This document shows, in pieces, positions 1 to 8,033 of a stretch of DNA of 9,141 nucleotides (position 1 is the stretch's first letter; every line of letters begins with the position of its first letter). A program made the translations under genes and the position numbers. The notes under the pieces were generated by a model. That model had not been told where the DNA came from. It searched no databases and saw only the letters and a program-made list of their open reading frames with translations. The DNA comes from Methanobacteriaceae archaeon (lineage in GTDB: Archaea; Methanobacteriota; Methanobacteria; Methanobacteriales; Methanobacteriaceae): positions 1 to 9,141 of the forward strand of contig WOYJ01000019.1 of NCBI GenBank assembly GCA_011620845.1, given 5' to 3'.

Positions 1-18
1 ATTATTTAATCAAATTAT

Positions 19-906
19 TCATTCTTTAAGTAAGCTGGAACTGACATTATTGTCTATTTCTTCCTTTAAGACTTCAATTTTAGAATCATAGAAAATAAGT
101 ACAGTTCTTATAATTTTTAACCAATCTGCCGCATCTTTTCTGGTAGGTGCCGCTATAAATCCCTGACCAGTGATTATGTTTTCTGGCTTAAATTCATTGG
201 TTATAAAATAAACATGTTCTTCTTCATCTAAATCTTCATTAAAAGTATCCTTCCATAAATCTGTAAGAGAAAAAGTTTCAAATAAGTTTCTATTCTTTAA
301 AAGTCCGTATTCATTTTTGATATCTGCGTAACTCTGTTTTATTCTCTTTATTTCATCGTTGAGTTCTGTGACTTTCTTATTTATGATCTCTTTTTCATCA
401 GAAAGTCGCTGATTCTCTGAAAACAGTTTCTCATTTAGGGTGGAAATTTTCTCAAGCTCCCGGAGAAGATCCTTAATTTCCTCATCCTGCTCAGCTAACT
501 CTTCTTCCATTTCCTGGAATTTCTTTATGTTGGCTATGGAAATAAGGCCAGAACGGATTATGGCGTTTTTTATTTCAGCCCTAATTATGGCCGGGTCCAG
601 GTATTCCACGTCATGGCCGAAGGGAAGTTTCACGCGTTCGATATGGCCCACTTTATCCTTTAAAATTTTGGTGAACTTTTCAGCGAGTTCTCGGCCAGGA
701 GCGTCCACGTCAGTGGCGATTAAAAGAATATCCGCGCCACTGGTGACTTTTTTAGCTATTTCAGTATTGGTGGTTGGTATAATGGAGGATATGGTGATGT
801 GGTACTCAGCACCCAGGGCGATGTTCTGCATGGCCCGGGAGATGTTCTCCACATCAGATGCACCCTCAACGATAATCCGCACATCGATGGGGCCTTTAAC
901 TTCCAT
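19..906 (-). CDS. TOPRIM-domain protein with long coiled coil
   Basis: A 295-residue protein of unknown exact function. Seen: the N-terminal ~105 residues form a TOPRIM fold with the catalytic glutamate in VEGASD (E14) and the acidic pair in ATDVDAPGR (D66, D68), the metal-binding signature shared by DnaG-type primases, topoisomerases, RNase M5 and OLD nucleases. Residues ~128-206 are a charged heptad-like coiled coil, followed by a ~65-residue C-terminal domain I do not recognise. I chose the ATG at 906 rather than an in-frame GTG at 918, because that GTG lies inside a good Shine-Dalgarno AGGTGA placed 8 nt before the ATG. It begins 20 nt after the L37e stop, so it is probably the last gene of an LSm-L37e-TOPRIM operon, which hints at an RNA-related nuclease or primase-like role (inference). 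GC content falls from about 49% in the TOPRIM half to about 30% in the 3' half. The domain call is firm; the function is open. Confidence 0.85.
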   Translation of the reverse strand: MEVKGPIDVRIIVEGASDVENISRAMQNIALGAEYHITISSIIPTTNTEIAKKVTSGADILLIATDVDAPGRELAEKFTKILKDKVGHIERVKLPFGHDVEYLDPAIIRAEIKNAIIRSGLISIANIKKFQEMEEELAEQDEEIKDLLRELEKISTLNEKLFSENQRLSDEKEIINKKVTELNDEIKRIKQSYADIKNEYGLLKNRNLFETFSLTDLWKDTFNEDLDEEEHVYFITNEFKPENIITGQGFIAAPTRKDAADWLKIIRTVLIFYDSKIEVLKEEIDNNVSSSLLKE

Positions 907-914
907 TATCAATC

Positions 915-920
915 TCACCT
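915..920 (-). promoter_or_regulatory. Shine-Dalgarno site of the TOPRIM gene
   Basis: AGGTGA on the minus strand, complementary to the methanogen 16S rRNA 3' end, sits 8 nt before ATG at 906. It overlaps the alternative GTG start at 918 and so decides the start in favour of the ATG. Confidence 0.75.
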
Positions 921-926
921 ATAATC

Positions 927-1112
<186 letters not shown>

Positions 1113-1162
1113 TGATATCCTCCTTATGTAAAATTGAATTCTTCTATTTCTTAATTTAAAAT

Positions 1163-1405
1163 CTAGCCGGGAGATATGTAGACTATATTATCCCCTCTTA
1201 TGAGGACGATACCTAATCTTCGGGCGGTTTCTCCGCCTTCTAATTCTTCGGCATCGTTTAAAACTAAGTTCATGTGCATGTCAAAACTTCTCAGGCTTCC
1301 TCGAAATTCTCTTCCGCCTTTGAGCTTAATCAGTACTTGGGAATCCAATGCTTTACCTAATACATCCAATGGACGTGATGTATTCACATTCTTCTGTGTA
1401 TTCAA
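1163..1405 (-). CDS. Archaeal Sm-like (LSm) RNA-binding protein
   Basis: An 80-residue Sm-fold protein, expected to form a ring (heptamer in characterised archaeal relatives) that binds U-rich single-stranded RNA in RNA processing or turnover. Seen: the Sm1 motif at about residues 23-54, with the RNA-binding triad D42-x-H44-x-N46 (DMHMN) and the following LVLNDAEE; and the Sm2 motif at about 66-78 with R70-G71-D72 (LIRGDNIVYI). Start: TTG at 1405, with AGGTGAT ending 4 nt before it, giving the usual ~80-residue length. The frame is open further upstream to 1513, but that extension would run through the TATA box at 1443-1454 and has no Sm-like sequence, so it is not coding. The gene heads the L37e and TOPRIM genes. 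Identity is very secure; the start is probable. A GTG at 1414 is the only close alternative. Confidence 0.95.
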   Translation of the reverse strand: MNTQKNVNTSRPLDVLGKALDSQVLIKLKGGREFRGSLRSFDMHMNLVLNDAEELEGGETARRLGIVLIRGDNIVYISPG

Positions 1406-1409
1406 AATT

Positions 1410-1416
1410 ATCACCT
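1410..1416 (-). promoter_or_regulatory. Shine-Dalgarno site of the LSm gene
   Basis: AGGTGAT on the minus strand, 4 nt before the TTG codon at 1405 (6 nt from the GGTG core). It supports a TTG start and the 80-residue LSm product. Confidence 0.7.
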
Positions 1417-1442
1417 TTCCTATAACTTTTCTGTTGGTGGGG

Positions 1443-1454
1443 TTTATATTTAAA
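1443..1454 (-). promoter_or_regulatory. TATA box of the LSm-L37e-TOPRIM operon
   Basis: The minus strand reads TTTAAATATAAA, centred about 43 nt before the TTG start at 1405. An archaeal start site ~25 nt downstream would leave a ~15-20 nt leader that holds the Shine-Dalgarno site. The fit of box, leader and start makes this the best promoter in the window; the upstream BRE is not clear. Confidence 0.6.
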
Positions 1455-1663
1455 TGTATGGTTGATATTCCTAACTCCTCTAAACTTACCAAAAAGCTTA
1501 TTGGACCCACCAAAATTTGATGAAGAAAAGAGTATGGAATTATTTATGGATGGAATAAGATATATTAATATTGATCTTCTCAGTTGAATTGATATTGGAT
1601 TTTTTTAATTTAAATTGGTTTTAAAATATAGTCATTCCCTTTTTATTTATACTATTGATTGTG

Positions 1664-1671
1664 ATATATAA
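1664..1671 (+). promoter_or_regulatory. Candidate TATA box for the PUA gene
   Basis: ATATATAA on the plus strand. A start site ~25 nt downstream would give a leader of about 60 nt that carries the 1689-1717 hairpin. The region is so AT-rich that other boxes, such as TTTATACT at 1646-1653, are possible, so this is tentative. Confidence 0.3.
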
Positions 1672-1688
1672 TGTTATTTGTCAATTGA

Positions 1689-1717
1689 TTTTTTTAGTGA
1701 ATTTATTCGTAAAAAAA
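1689..1717. repeat. Inverted repeat / potential hairpin before the PUA gene
   Basis: The arms TTTTTTTA (1689-1696) and TAAAAAAA (1710-1717) are exact reverse complements, and the flanking A1688/T1718 also pairs. The interior GAAT (1699-1702) and ATTC (1705-1708) pair in register after one bulged G and a G-U wobble. It lies 34 nt before the proposed ATT start, either as a DNA-level operator or as a leader hairpin. Confidence 0.5.
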
Positions 1718-1738
1718 TTTGTTGATATCAAAAAAACT

Positions 1739-1744
1739 AAGGTG
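1739..1744 (+). promoter_or_regulatory. Shine-Dalgarno site of the PUA gene
   Basis: AAGGTG with 7 nt between it and the ATT codon at 1752. It is the only good ribosome binding site in the neighbourhood. It lies downstream of the in-frame TTG codons at 1719 and 1722, so it cannot serve them and decides the start in favour of ATT. Confidence 0.65.
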
Positions 1745-1751
1745 TGATTTT

Positions 1752-2228
1752 ATTAAAGTCAGGAAAAGGTACCATCTTAAAAAGAAGAAGATCCGGAAAG
1801 TTCAGGAAAGTCTGGGCGATTTTTCCCCTTTGATACCGGACGGTTCAACAGTAGAGATAATTAAAAGCGACCTCCCTGATATGATACTGGTGGACAACGA
1901 GCCACTCCTGATGTTCGTGGATGAAACACCTTTCCCCACCCTTAAGGGGGCTTTGAAGGCGGATATTAAATCTAAATATGTGGTGGTGGATATGGGTGCG
2001 GTTAAATTCATGGCCAAGGGAGCGGATGTCATGTCACCAGGAATTACAGAAGCAGACCCTGACATCAAGGAGGGGGACCTGGTAATAATCGTGGATGAAA
2101 CCCACCGCAAGCCACTGGCTACGGGAAGGAGTTTAATCTCCGGTGCCGAAATGGTTGAAAATAGCAAGGGAAAAGCGGTTAAGACGCTGCACTTCATCGG
2201 CGATGAAATATGGAATCTGGAGATTTAA
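1752..2228 (+). CDS. PUA-domain RNA-binding protein, MCT-1/Tma20-like
   Basis: A 158-residue predicted RNA-binding protein of the archaeal pre-PUA plus PUA family related to eukaryotic MCT-1/Tma20, which with DENR acts in translation re-initiation and 40S recycling; the archaeal role is not established. Seen: a basic N-terminus (IKVRKRYHLKKKKIRK), a middle pre-PUA domain, and a PUA domain at about residues 76-152 with DMGAVKFMAKGADVMSPGI, then a GDLVIIVDE strand and the family ending LHFIGDEIWNL. No ATG, GTG or TTG lies where the family normally begins. The codon there is ATT at 1752, 7 nt after AAGGTG. The upstream TTGs at 1719/1722 would add 10-11 unrelated residues and have no ribosome binding site. 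An alternative is a sequencing error in an ATG. The arfB gene follows after 90 bp. The product family is firm; the start is the odd point. Confidence 0.88.
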   Translation: MKVRKRYHLKKKKIRKVQESLGDFSPLIPDGSTVEIIKSDLPDMILVDNEPLLMFVDETPFPTLKGALKADIKSKYVVVDMGAVKFMAKGADVMSPGITEADPDIKEGDLVIIVDETHRKPLATGRSLISGAEMVENSKGKAVKTLHFIGDEIWNLEI

Positions 2229-2287
2229 GTTTAAATAATACTGGGATTTAAGTTAATCTAATACTGGAGATTTTAATTTAAACTATT
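2217..2287 (+). repeat. Three imperfect ~24-bp tandem repeats over the PUA stop codon
   Basis: Copies begin at 2217, 2241 and 2264, each opening with CTGG(A)GATTT and continuing with AAGTT or AATTT and an AT-rich tail; the first two end in TAATA. The first copy contains the last codons (Leu-Glu-Ile) and the TAA stop of the PUA gene. Period 24 then 23. The copies have diverged, so the duplication is not recent. Confidence 0.6.
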
Positions 2288-2298
2288 TAATTTAAACT
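2272..2298 (+). promoter_or_regulatory. Exact 13-bp direct repeat, possible arfB TATA box
   Basis: TTTAATTTAAACT occurs exactly at 2272-2284 and 2286-2298 (period 14). The first copy, centred ~41 nt before the arfB ATG, is placed to act as a TATA box, giving a leader of about 15 nt with the AAGGAG at 2308-2313. The second copy is too close for a leadered transcript. Placement is suggestive only. Confidence 0.35.
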
Positions 2299-2318
2299 GC
2301 CAGTTACAAGGAGTAACC

Positions 2319-3026
2319 ATGATACAACTTAGATATTCCTCTGGTAAGGTGATGTCAGAAGACGTGCATAAAGTGGGTTTGCTGGCCCTGGGATCTCACC
2401 TGGAAAACCATGGCGCTGCCCTACCCATAGACACCGACTCTAAAATAGCAGCCCACCTGGCCCTGCAGGCATCTTTAAGAACCGGTGCCAAATTTTTAGG
2501 CATCCTTTACGCCGCTGCAGAGTACAGTTACGTAAAACACGGCAAACACGTTGCACCTCCTGATCTGGTGGAGAAGAGATTGAAACCCACCCTGCAAGCT
2601 GCTAAAACCTGCCTGAATCTGGAGAAGATCGTGCTGGTAAACGGCCACGGTGGCAACGTCCCCATCAAGGAATATCTATCCAACCTTGAAGAGGAGTTAG
2701 GCCTTAAAATCTTATTCAACAACAAAATCGTGGAGATAGAAGGTCCCCATGCAGGTACAGGGGAGCTATCCATAGGGGCTGTTCTGGGCATATTAGATGA
2801 TAAGAAGCTGGAAGAGCACTGTAAATTCGAAGAATATCCGGAAGTAGGTATGGTCGGCCTTAAAGAAGCCCGGGAAAAATCTGAGGGAATAGACGCCGGG
2901 GCCCGGGAAATATTAGATTTGGGGGTATGTGTCGATGAGGAATTAGGGGAATATCTGCTGGAGGAAGCCATTGAAGACGTGGTTAAGGATGTTATCGCCC
3001 TGTTAGATTTGACATTTGAAAAATAG
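2319..3026 (+). CDS. arfB: ArfB: FAPy (formylaminopyrimidine) 5'-phosphate deformylase
   Basis: A 235-residue creatininase-superfamily metalloenzyme. ArfB (EC 3.5.1.102) removes formate from 2-amino-5-formylamino-6-ribosylaminopyrimidin-4(3H)-one 5'-phosphate, the second step of the archaeal GTP-to-riboflavin/F420 route, after the archaeal-type GTP cyclohydrolase III (ArfA). Seen: the N-terminal LRYSSG stretch; metal-ligand motif E29-N-H31 in ALGSHLENHG; D40 in LPIDTD; H110 in NGHGGN; and H144/E149 in GPHAGTGE, all in creatininase order. The ALGSxLENHG..LPIDTD pattern is what I recall of the methanogen ArfB branch rather than of creatininase or mycofactocin relatives. Start: ATG at 2319 with AAGGAG 5 nt upstream. 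It lies 90 bp after the PUA gene and 88 bp before the LemA gene on the same strand, so co-transcription is possible but not shown. Confidence 0.9.
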   Translation: MIQLRYSSGKVMSEDVHKVGLLALGSHLENHGAALPIDTDSKIAAHLALQASLRTGAKFLGILYAAAEYSYVKHGKHVAPPDLVEKRLKPTLQAAKTCLNLEKIVLVNGHGGNVPIKEYLSNLEEELGLKILFNNKIVEIEGPHAGTGELSIGAVLGILDDKKLEEHCKFEEYPEVGMVGLKEAREKSEGIDAGAREILDLGVCVDEELGEYLLEEAIEDVVKDVIALLDLTFEK

Positions 3027-3114
3027 GAAAATTAAATATTATGACTGCCAATTTTAGAAAAGATTTTATTACTCACAATTTAAGGCATAATAGGTAAATT
3101 CTGGTGTTCTGTTT

Positions 3115-3681
3115 ATGTGGAAATTTATATGGTTCATACTGGTTGTTCTGTCCATCGCTATTCTAGGCGCCGTGGTGGTCGGATTTTATTACAATCTGGC
3201 CAAGTTTAAAAGGGAAGTAGAGAATTCCTGGTCATACATAGATGATGAACTGGAAAATAGAATCAACTTGGTAGGTAAACTGGTTGAAACTGCTAAAAAA
3301 GATGTAGAACATGGAAACACCGCCTTAAAAAATTTGGTTGAAGCCCAATCCTGGTTAACATATGCAGAAACAGTGAAAGAAACCGGGAAAGCTAATAACA
3401 ATTTGACTGTGGCCATTGAAGATCTTTTTGTAGTATTAGAGGACTATCCAGATCTAGCCAGCCCTGAAAGATTGGGAGAATTAATCGAACAACTGGAAGA
3501 AAATGAATATCTAATAGAGGAATATGGTTACCTCTACAAGGAGATGGCTTACGTTTACAACAACAAACTCCAGACCTTTCCTAGCAACGTGGTGGCTAAC
3601 TATTTCGGCTTGGAATATGCTGAATATTTCGAACCCGGTGGAGAAGCGAGTGATGGTAAGGATTTAGATTCAGATTCGTGA
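3115..3681 (+). CDS. LemA-family membrane-anchored protein
   Basis: A 188-residue protein of the widespread LemA family, whose molecular role is poorly known. Seen: an N-terminal hydrophobic anchor at residues ~4-25, with most of the protein expected outside the membrane as a helical bundle. Family marks are YYNLAKFKREVENSWSYIDDEL (residues 25-46, the YN...V..SWS.ID.xL signature), NLVGKLVETAKK, YPDLASPERLGELIEQLEENEYLIEE (111-136) and the YNNKLQTFPSNVVANYFGLEYAEYFE ending (148-173). A Ser/Asp/Gly-rich tail follows. Start: ATG at 3115 with GGTG 8 nt upstream. The usual partners of LemA, such as TPM-domain, HtpX or DUF2207 proteins, are not beside it in this window. Length is normal. The family call is strong; function is unassigned. 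Confidence 0.88.
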   Translation: MWKFIWFILVVLSIAILGAVVVGFYYNLAKFKREVENSWSYIDDELENRINLVGKLVETAKKDVEHGNTALKNLVEAQSWLTYAETVKETGKANNNLTVAIEDLFVVLEDYPDLASPERLGELIEQLEENEYLIEEYGYLYKEMAYVYNNKLQTFPSNVVANYFGLEYAEYFEPGGEASDGKDLDSDS

Positions 3682-3744
3682 AGGGCAGGAGAATAATCAG
3701 GTCAAATTTGTGCTTTCACCTATTATATAATTTTCAATTTTCCA

Positions 3745-6240
3745 CTAGTTTTCAATTACTTTAATTAACTGTTTAAACTCACGAACAAGCTTCTTCTTAT
3801 TAAAGGCGAATGCTATCCTGCCCATGGCCTCCAGTAACCTTATAACCGAGTCCAGCCAGGTGAATATATCCCCGGGGTAAATATGGATATCATAGTCCCT
3901 GAGGAGTCTTCTGCTTATCTCCACGGGGTCCTTCTTCTGCATGCGATATTTAAGGATCCTGCGGGATAAACCCGCCTGGAAACAGGTGCAGAATGGTTTT
4001 TCTTTACATTTACAGGTGAAAAACTCCAACTGGAGGTTTACGATCTTCTCCTGGAAGGCGGGATCGAATTTCACCAAGTTATCTGAACTGGATATGATAT
4101 CCAGGGTTGAATCTGCAAACAAACGTGTGGATACATTGATTTTCAGGACTTTACTCATATGGGCGCTTAGCCTTGCCGATAGGTACGCATTTTCCAGGGG
4201 TTCCAGGTTAAGCACCAATTCCAGAGGGTTCCGACGGGCCATATTCTTACGGATGTACTCCGCATCTTCATGGTGAAGGAAAGAAACTGAAACCGCCTTT
4301 CCATACGGTGTAGCTTTAAGACTTTCTCCCTCTTCTTTAACCAATTTATAATCAGTTATTATATTTAGGGGTGTGTCAAATTCCATGGGCAGATCCTGGT
4401 CTTTATAAGCATCCTGAAGCGCGGAAACATTACCAACCCGGCCAGAACACACATCGGCCAGGAACTGTTCCACCAGCTCGTCTTGGCCATACTTCACATT
4501 TATGGTTTCCACATCGCTTTCCAGGAGATCAAGAGCCACTGTTTCCTCGGTTTCATCATCAAACTCACGGCCTACCTCGGGTAGAAGATAAACTTTTCCT
4601 ATGTCGTGATATGAGGGTCGGCCAGCCCTCCCCATCATCTGGTGGAACTCATTGGAAGTTAACCATTTATTTCCCATGGTGAGGCTTTCAAAGATAACCT
4701 GTGAAGCCGGGAAATCCACTCCCGCCGCCAGGGCCGCGGTGGTGACCACGGTTGATATTTCCTGGTTTAAAAATTTCTTTTCTATAGAGATCTTCTTGGG
4801 ATAGGAGAGCCCGGCATGATAGGCGGCTGCTTTGACCTTTTTCTGGTTCAGGTAGGTGGCTATTTCATGGGTCTTCCTACGGGAATTGGTGAATATGATG
4901 GTGGAACCATGGAAACCCTTCCGGGAGATGTTCCGGTGCTCATTTCTGCATAGTTTCGCCAGTAAGTCCACTTTATCATATTCGGATCGGACGAAGACTA
5001 GGTGGCGTTCCAGTGGCACTGGCCGCTGGTTGTACTCCACCAGTTTCATCTGGAATTCATCGGCAATTTCCCGGGGGTTTTTCACGGTGGCAGATAATCC
5101 GAGCATTTGTACATCTGGAAATATCGTCTCCAATCTCTTAATGAGTCCTTTTAATCGGGATCCCCTTTCGGGGTCGTCCAGGGTGTGTATTTCATCAACT
5201 ACCACCGTGCCTATTTCGCCCAGTTCCCTTACTCTACCCGAGCGCAGAATAAGATCCAGTCCCTCATAGGTACCTACAATGATATCTGCATCCTGGAAAG
5301 ATTCATCTTTGATAACTAACTCGTCTTTTGCTTTGATCCTGCTCATACCCACCCTAATAGAGACTTTAAGGCCTAATTGTTCGTATCGCTTCTTGAAGTC
5401 CCGGTATTTCTGGTTGGCCAGGGCCACCAGGGGTGTCAGGTAGATGAACTTACCACCATTTAATGCCCGTGGAATCCCAGCGAGCTCACCAATAAGTGTT
5501 TTACCACTGGCAGTAGCCGCCACCACCAACTGGCTTTCTCCCTTTAAAAGCCCGGCCTTCAGGGATAAAATCTGCACTGGTAACAGTTTTTCGGCCTGTT
5601 TGCTTAATATTTCCCGGAATCGGGGATCTATTTTCAGTTTTTTGACTTTAACTTCCGGCAGGTTGTGTTTATCTGTGGTGGTTATCTTATCAAAAAGGGT
5701 TAGTTCCGGGTTCTTGACAGGGTTGAAGTGGGGGTTGAAGATCTTCAAGACCTCTTCCAGGTTACCGGTTCGCTCTAGTAATTTTTTAAAGTTTTTGAAG
5801 GTGCTCGAATCAAAACCCCTGCTTTTAAGTTCCCTTTTAATCTCCTCTTCAGCGCAGATACGGCAGATATATTCGTTATGGAAAAGGTAGGACTTATCCC
5901 GTTTAATTATAGTTATGAAACCTTCAAAGGTGCAGTGCCTGCAGATCCTGGTTTTACGGTAGCCGATATTCAGGGAGTCCAGCATTTCCTCTGTTTCCGG
6001 GTCATCGCCCACCAGGAACACCTGCTGTTTCCTTAAAATTTTTATAGCTTCGCTGGGTGGAAGAAGGTTTTCTTTTTCATCCTTCTTCACTGTGAATTTG
6101 TATGGTCTGATCTGGTCTCCTGTGGCTTTTATTTTGAGGTAACCATAAAAAATAGGTTTTCTACGCTGGTTCACCACGCCTTTAGAACTGCCTATGGGAT
6201 ATAGTTCCAGGATCTTCTTATTTTTTCTTAAAATTATCAT
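3745..6240 (-). CDS. Ski2/Hel308-like SF2 helicase with zinc-finger motifs
   Basis: An 831-residue ATP-dependent nucleic-acid helicase (numbers below count from the TTG at 6252; subtract 4 for the ATG). Seen in order: a novel N-terminal ~200 residues with C104-x2-C107 and C130-x2-C133, a likely zinc finger; Q-like LLPVQ; Walker A AATASGKT (245-252); Ia TPLVALANQK; DEIH (353-356); SAT (387-389); IV TIIFTNSRRK; V TTAALAAGVDFP; VI QMMGRAGRP (538-546). A C-terminal region follows with a CKC-x5-CTC cluster (747-757). The motif spellings are Ski2/Hel308-like, but the N-terminus and tail are not Hel308, so DNA or RNA as substrate cannot be told. Start: ATG at 6240 preferred to TTG at 6252. Neither has a Shine-Dalgarno site, and a TATA-like TTTAAAAAT ~24 nt before the ATG suggests a leaderless mRNA. 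It stands alone, convergent with the LemA gene. Confidence 0.92.
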   Translation of the reverse strand: MIILRKNKKILELYPIGSSKGVVNQRRKPIFYGYLKIKATGDQIRPYKFTVKKDEKENLLPPSEAIKILRKQQVFLVGDDPETEEMLDSLNIGYRKTRICRHCTFEGFITIIKRDKSYLFHNEYICRICAEEEIKRELKSRGFDSSTFKNFKKLLERTGNLEEVLKIFNPHFNPVKNPELTLFDKITTTDKHNLPEVKVKKLKIDPRFREILSKQAEKLLPVQILSLKAGLLKGESQLVVAATASGKTLIGELAGIPRALNGGKFIYLTPLVALANQKYRDFKKRYEQLGLKVSIRVGMSRIKAKDELVIKDESFQDADIIVGTYEGLDLILRSGRVRELGEIGTVVVDEIHTLDDPERGSRLKGLIKRLETIFPDVQMLGLSATVKNPREIADEFQMKLVEYNQRPVPLERHLVFVRSEYDKVDLLAKLCRNEHRNISRKGFHGSTIIFTNSRRKTHEIATYLNQKKVKAAAYHAGLSYPKKISIEKKFLNQEISTVVTTAALAAGVDFPASQVIFESLTMGNKWLTSNEFHQMMGRAGRPSYHDIGKVYLLPEVGREFDDETEETVALDLLESDVETINVKYGQDELVEQFLADVCSGRVGNVSALQDAYKDQDLPMEFDTPLNIITDYKLVKEEGESLKATPYGKAVSVSFLHHEDAEYIRKNMARRNPLELVLNLEPLENAYLSARLSAHMSKVLKINVSTRLFADSTLDIISSSDNLVKFDPAFQEKIVNLQLEFFTCKCKEKPFCTCFQAGLSRRILKYRMQKKDPVEISRRLLRDYDIHIYPGDIFTWLDSVIRLLEAMGRIAFAFNKKKLVREFKQLIKVIEN

Positions 6241-6259
6241 TTCTTGATTCAATATTTTG

Positions 6260-6268
6260 ATTTTTAAA
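6260..6268 (-). promoter_or_regulatory. Candidate TATA box of the helicase gene (leaderless?)
   Basis: TTTAAAAAT on the minus strand is centred ~24 nt before the ATG at 6240, where an archaeal TATA box would place transcription start at or near the start codon. The absence of any Shine-Dalgarno match fits a leaderless message. The stretch is nearly all A/T, so the match is weak evidence by itself. Confidence 0.3.
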
Positions 6269-6271
6269 CAT

Positions 6272-6308
6272 AAAAAACTTTAAAAAATAAAAAATTGTTT
6301 TAAAAAAA
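6272..6308 (-). terminator. Oligo-T terminator after the acyl-CoA synthetase gene
   Basis: Starting 10 nt after the TAA of the synthetase gene, the minus strand carries four T runs (T7 at 6308-6302, T6 at 6294-6289, 6287-6282 and 6277-6272). Clustered oligo-T tracts without a needed hairpin are the known archaeal intrinsic terminator. This should separate the synthetase transcript from the helicase gene immediately downstream. Confidence 0.75.
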
Positions 6309-6318
6309 GAGAAGTCGT

Positions 6319-7977
<1,659 letters not shown>

Positions 7978-8033
7978 TTTAAAAACCTCTATCTCTTAAT
8001 TGTTTGTAAATTTCCTTTATTAAAGTGAATAAT

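Larger units (their letters stand above)
1406..1751. other. Divergent AT-rich intergenic region
   Basis: About 346 bp between the minus-strand LSm operon and the plus-strand PUA gene. It contains the LSm TATA box and Shine-Dalgarno site near the left end, a 29-nt inverted repeat at 1689-1717, several TATA-like candidates for the plus-strand gene (TTTATACT at 1646-1653, ATATATAA at 1664-1671), and the Shine-Dalgarno site of the PUA gene at 1739-1744. I see no tRNA and no recognisable small RNA. Short open frames here have neither a good ribosome binding site nor a recognisable product. Confidence 0.7.

Noticed and set aside
1406..1513. N-terminal extension of the LSm protein
   Set aside because: It runs over the TATA box and Shine-Dalgarno site and exceeds the family length; no Sm-like sequence is in it.
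1722..1731. Palindrome TTGATATCAA, and ATATTAATAT at 1562-1571
   Set aside because: Ten-base palindromes are expected several times in a window this size, more so in AT-rich sequence; nothing else supports them.
1719..1751. TTG 1719 or 1722 as start of the PUA gene
   Set aside because: No Shine-Dalgarno precedes them, the added residues match nothing in the family, and the real AAGGTG site lies after them.
3682..3744. A hairpin terminator between the convergent LemA and helicase genes
   Set aside because: Only short T runs (TTTT) and no convincing stem are present, so no terminator is called.
3745..6240. Naming the helicase Hel308 or Lhr
   Set aside because: The core motifs are similar, but the N-terminal domain with its Cys4 motif and the C-terminal cysteine cluster do not fit either protein.
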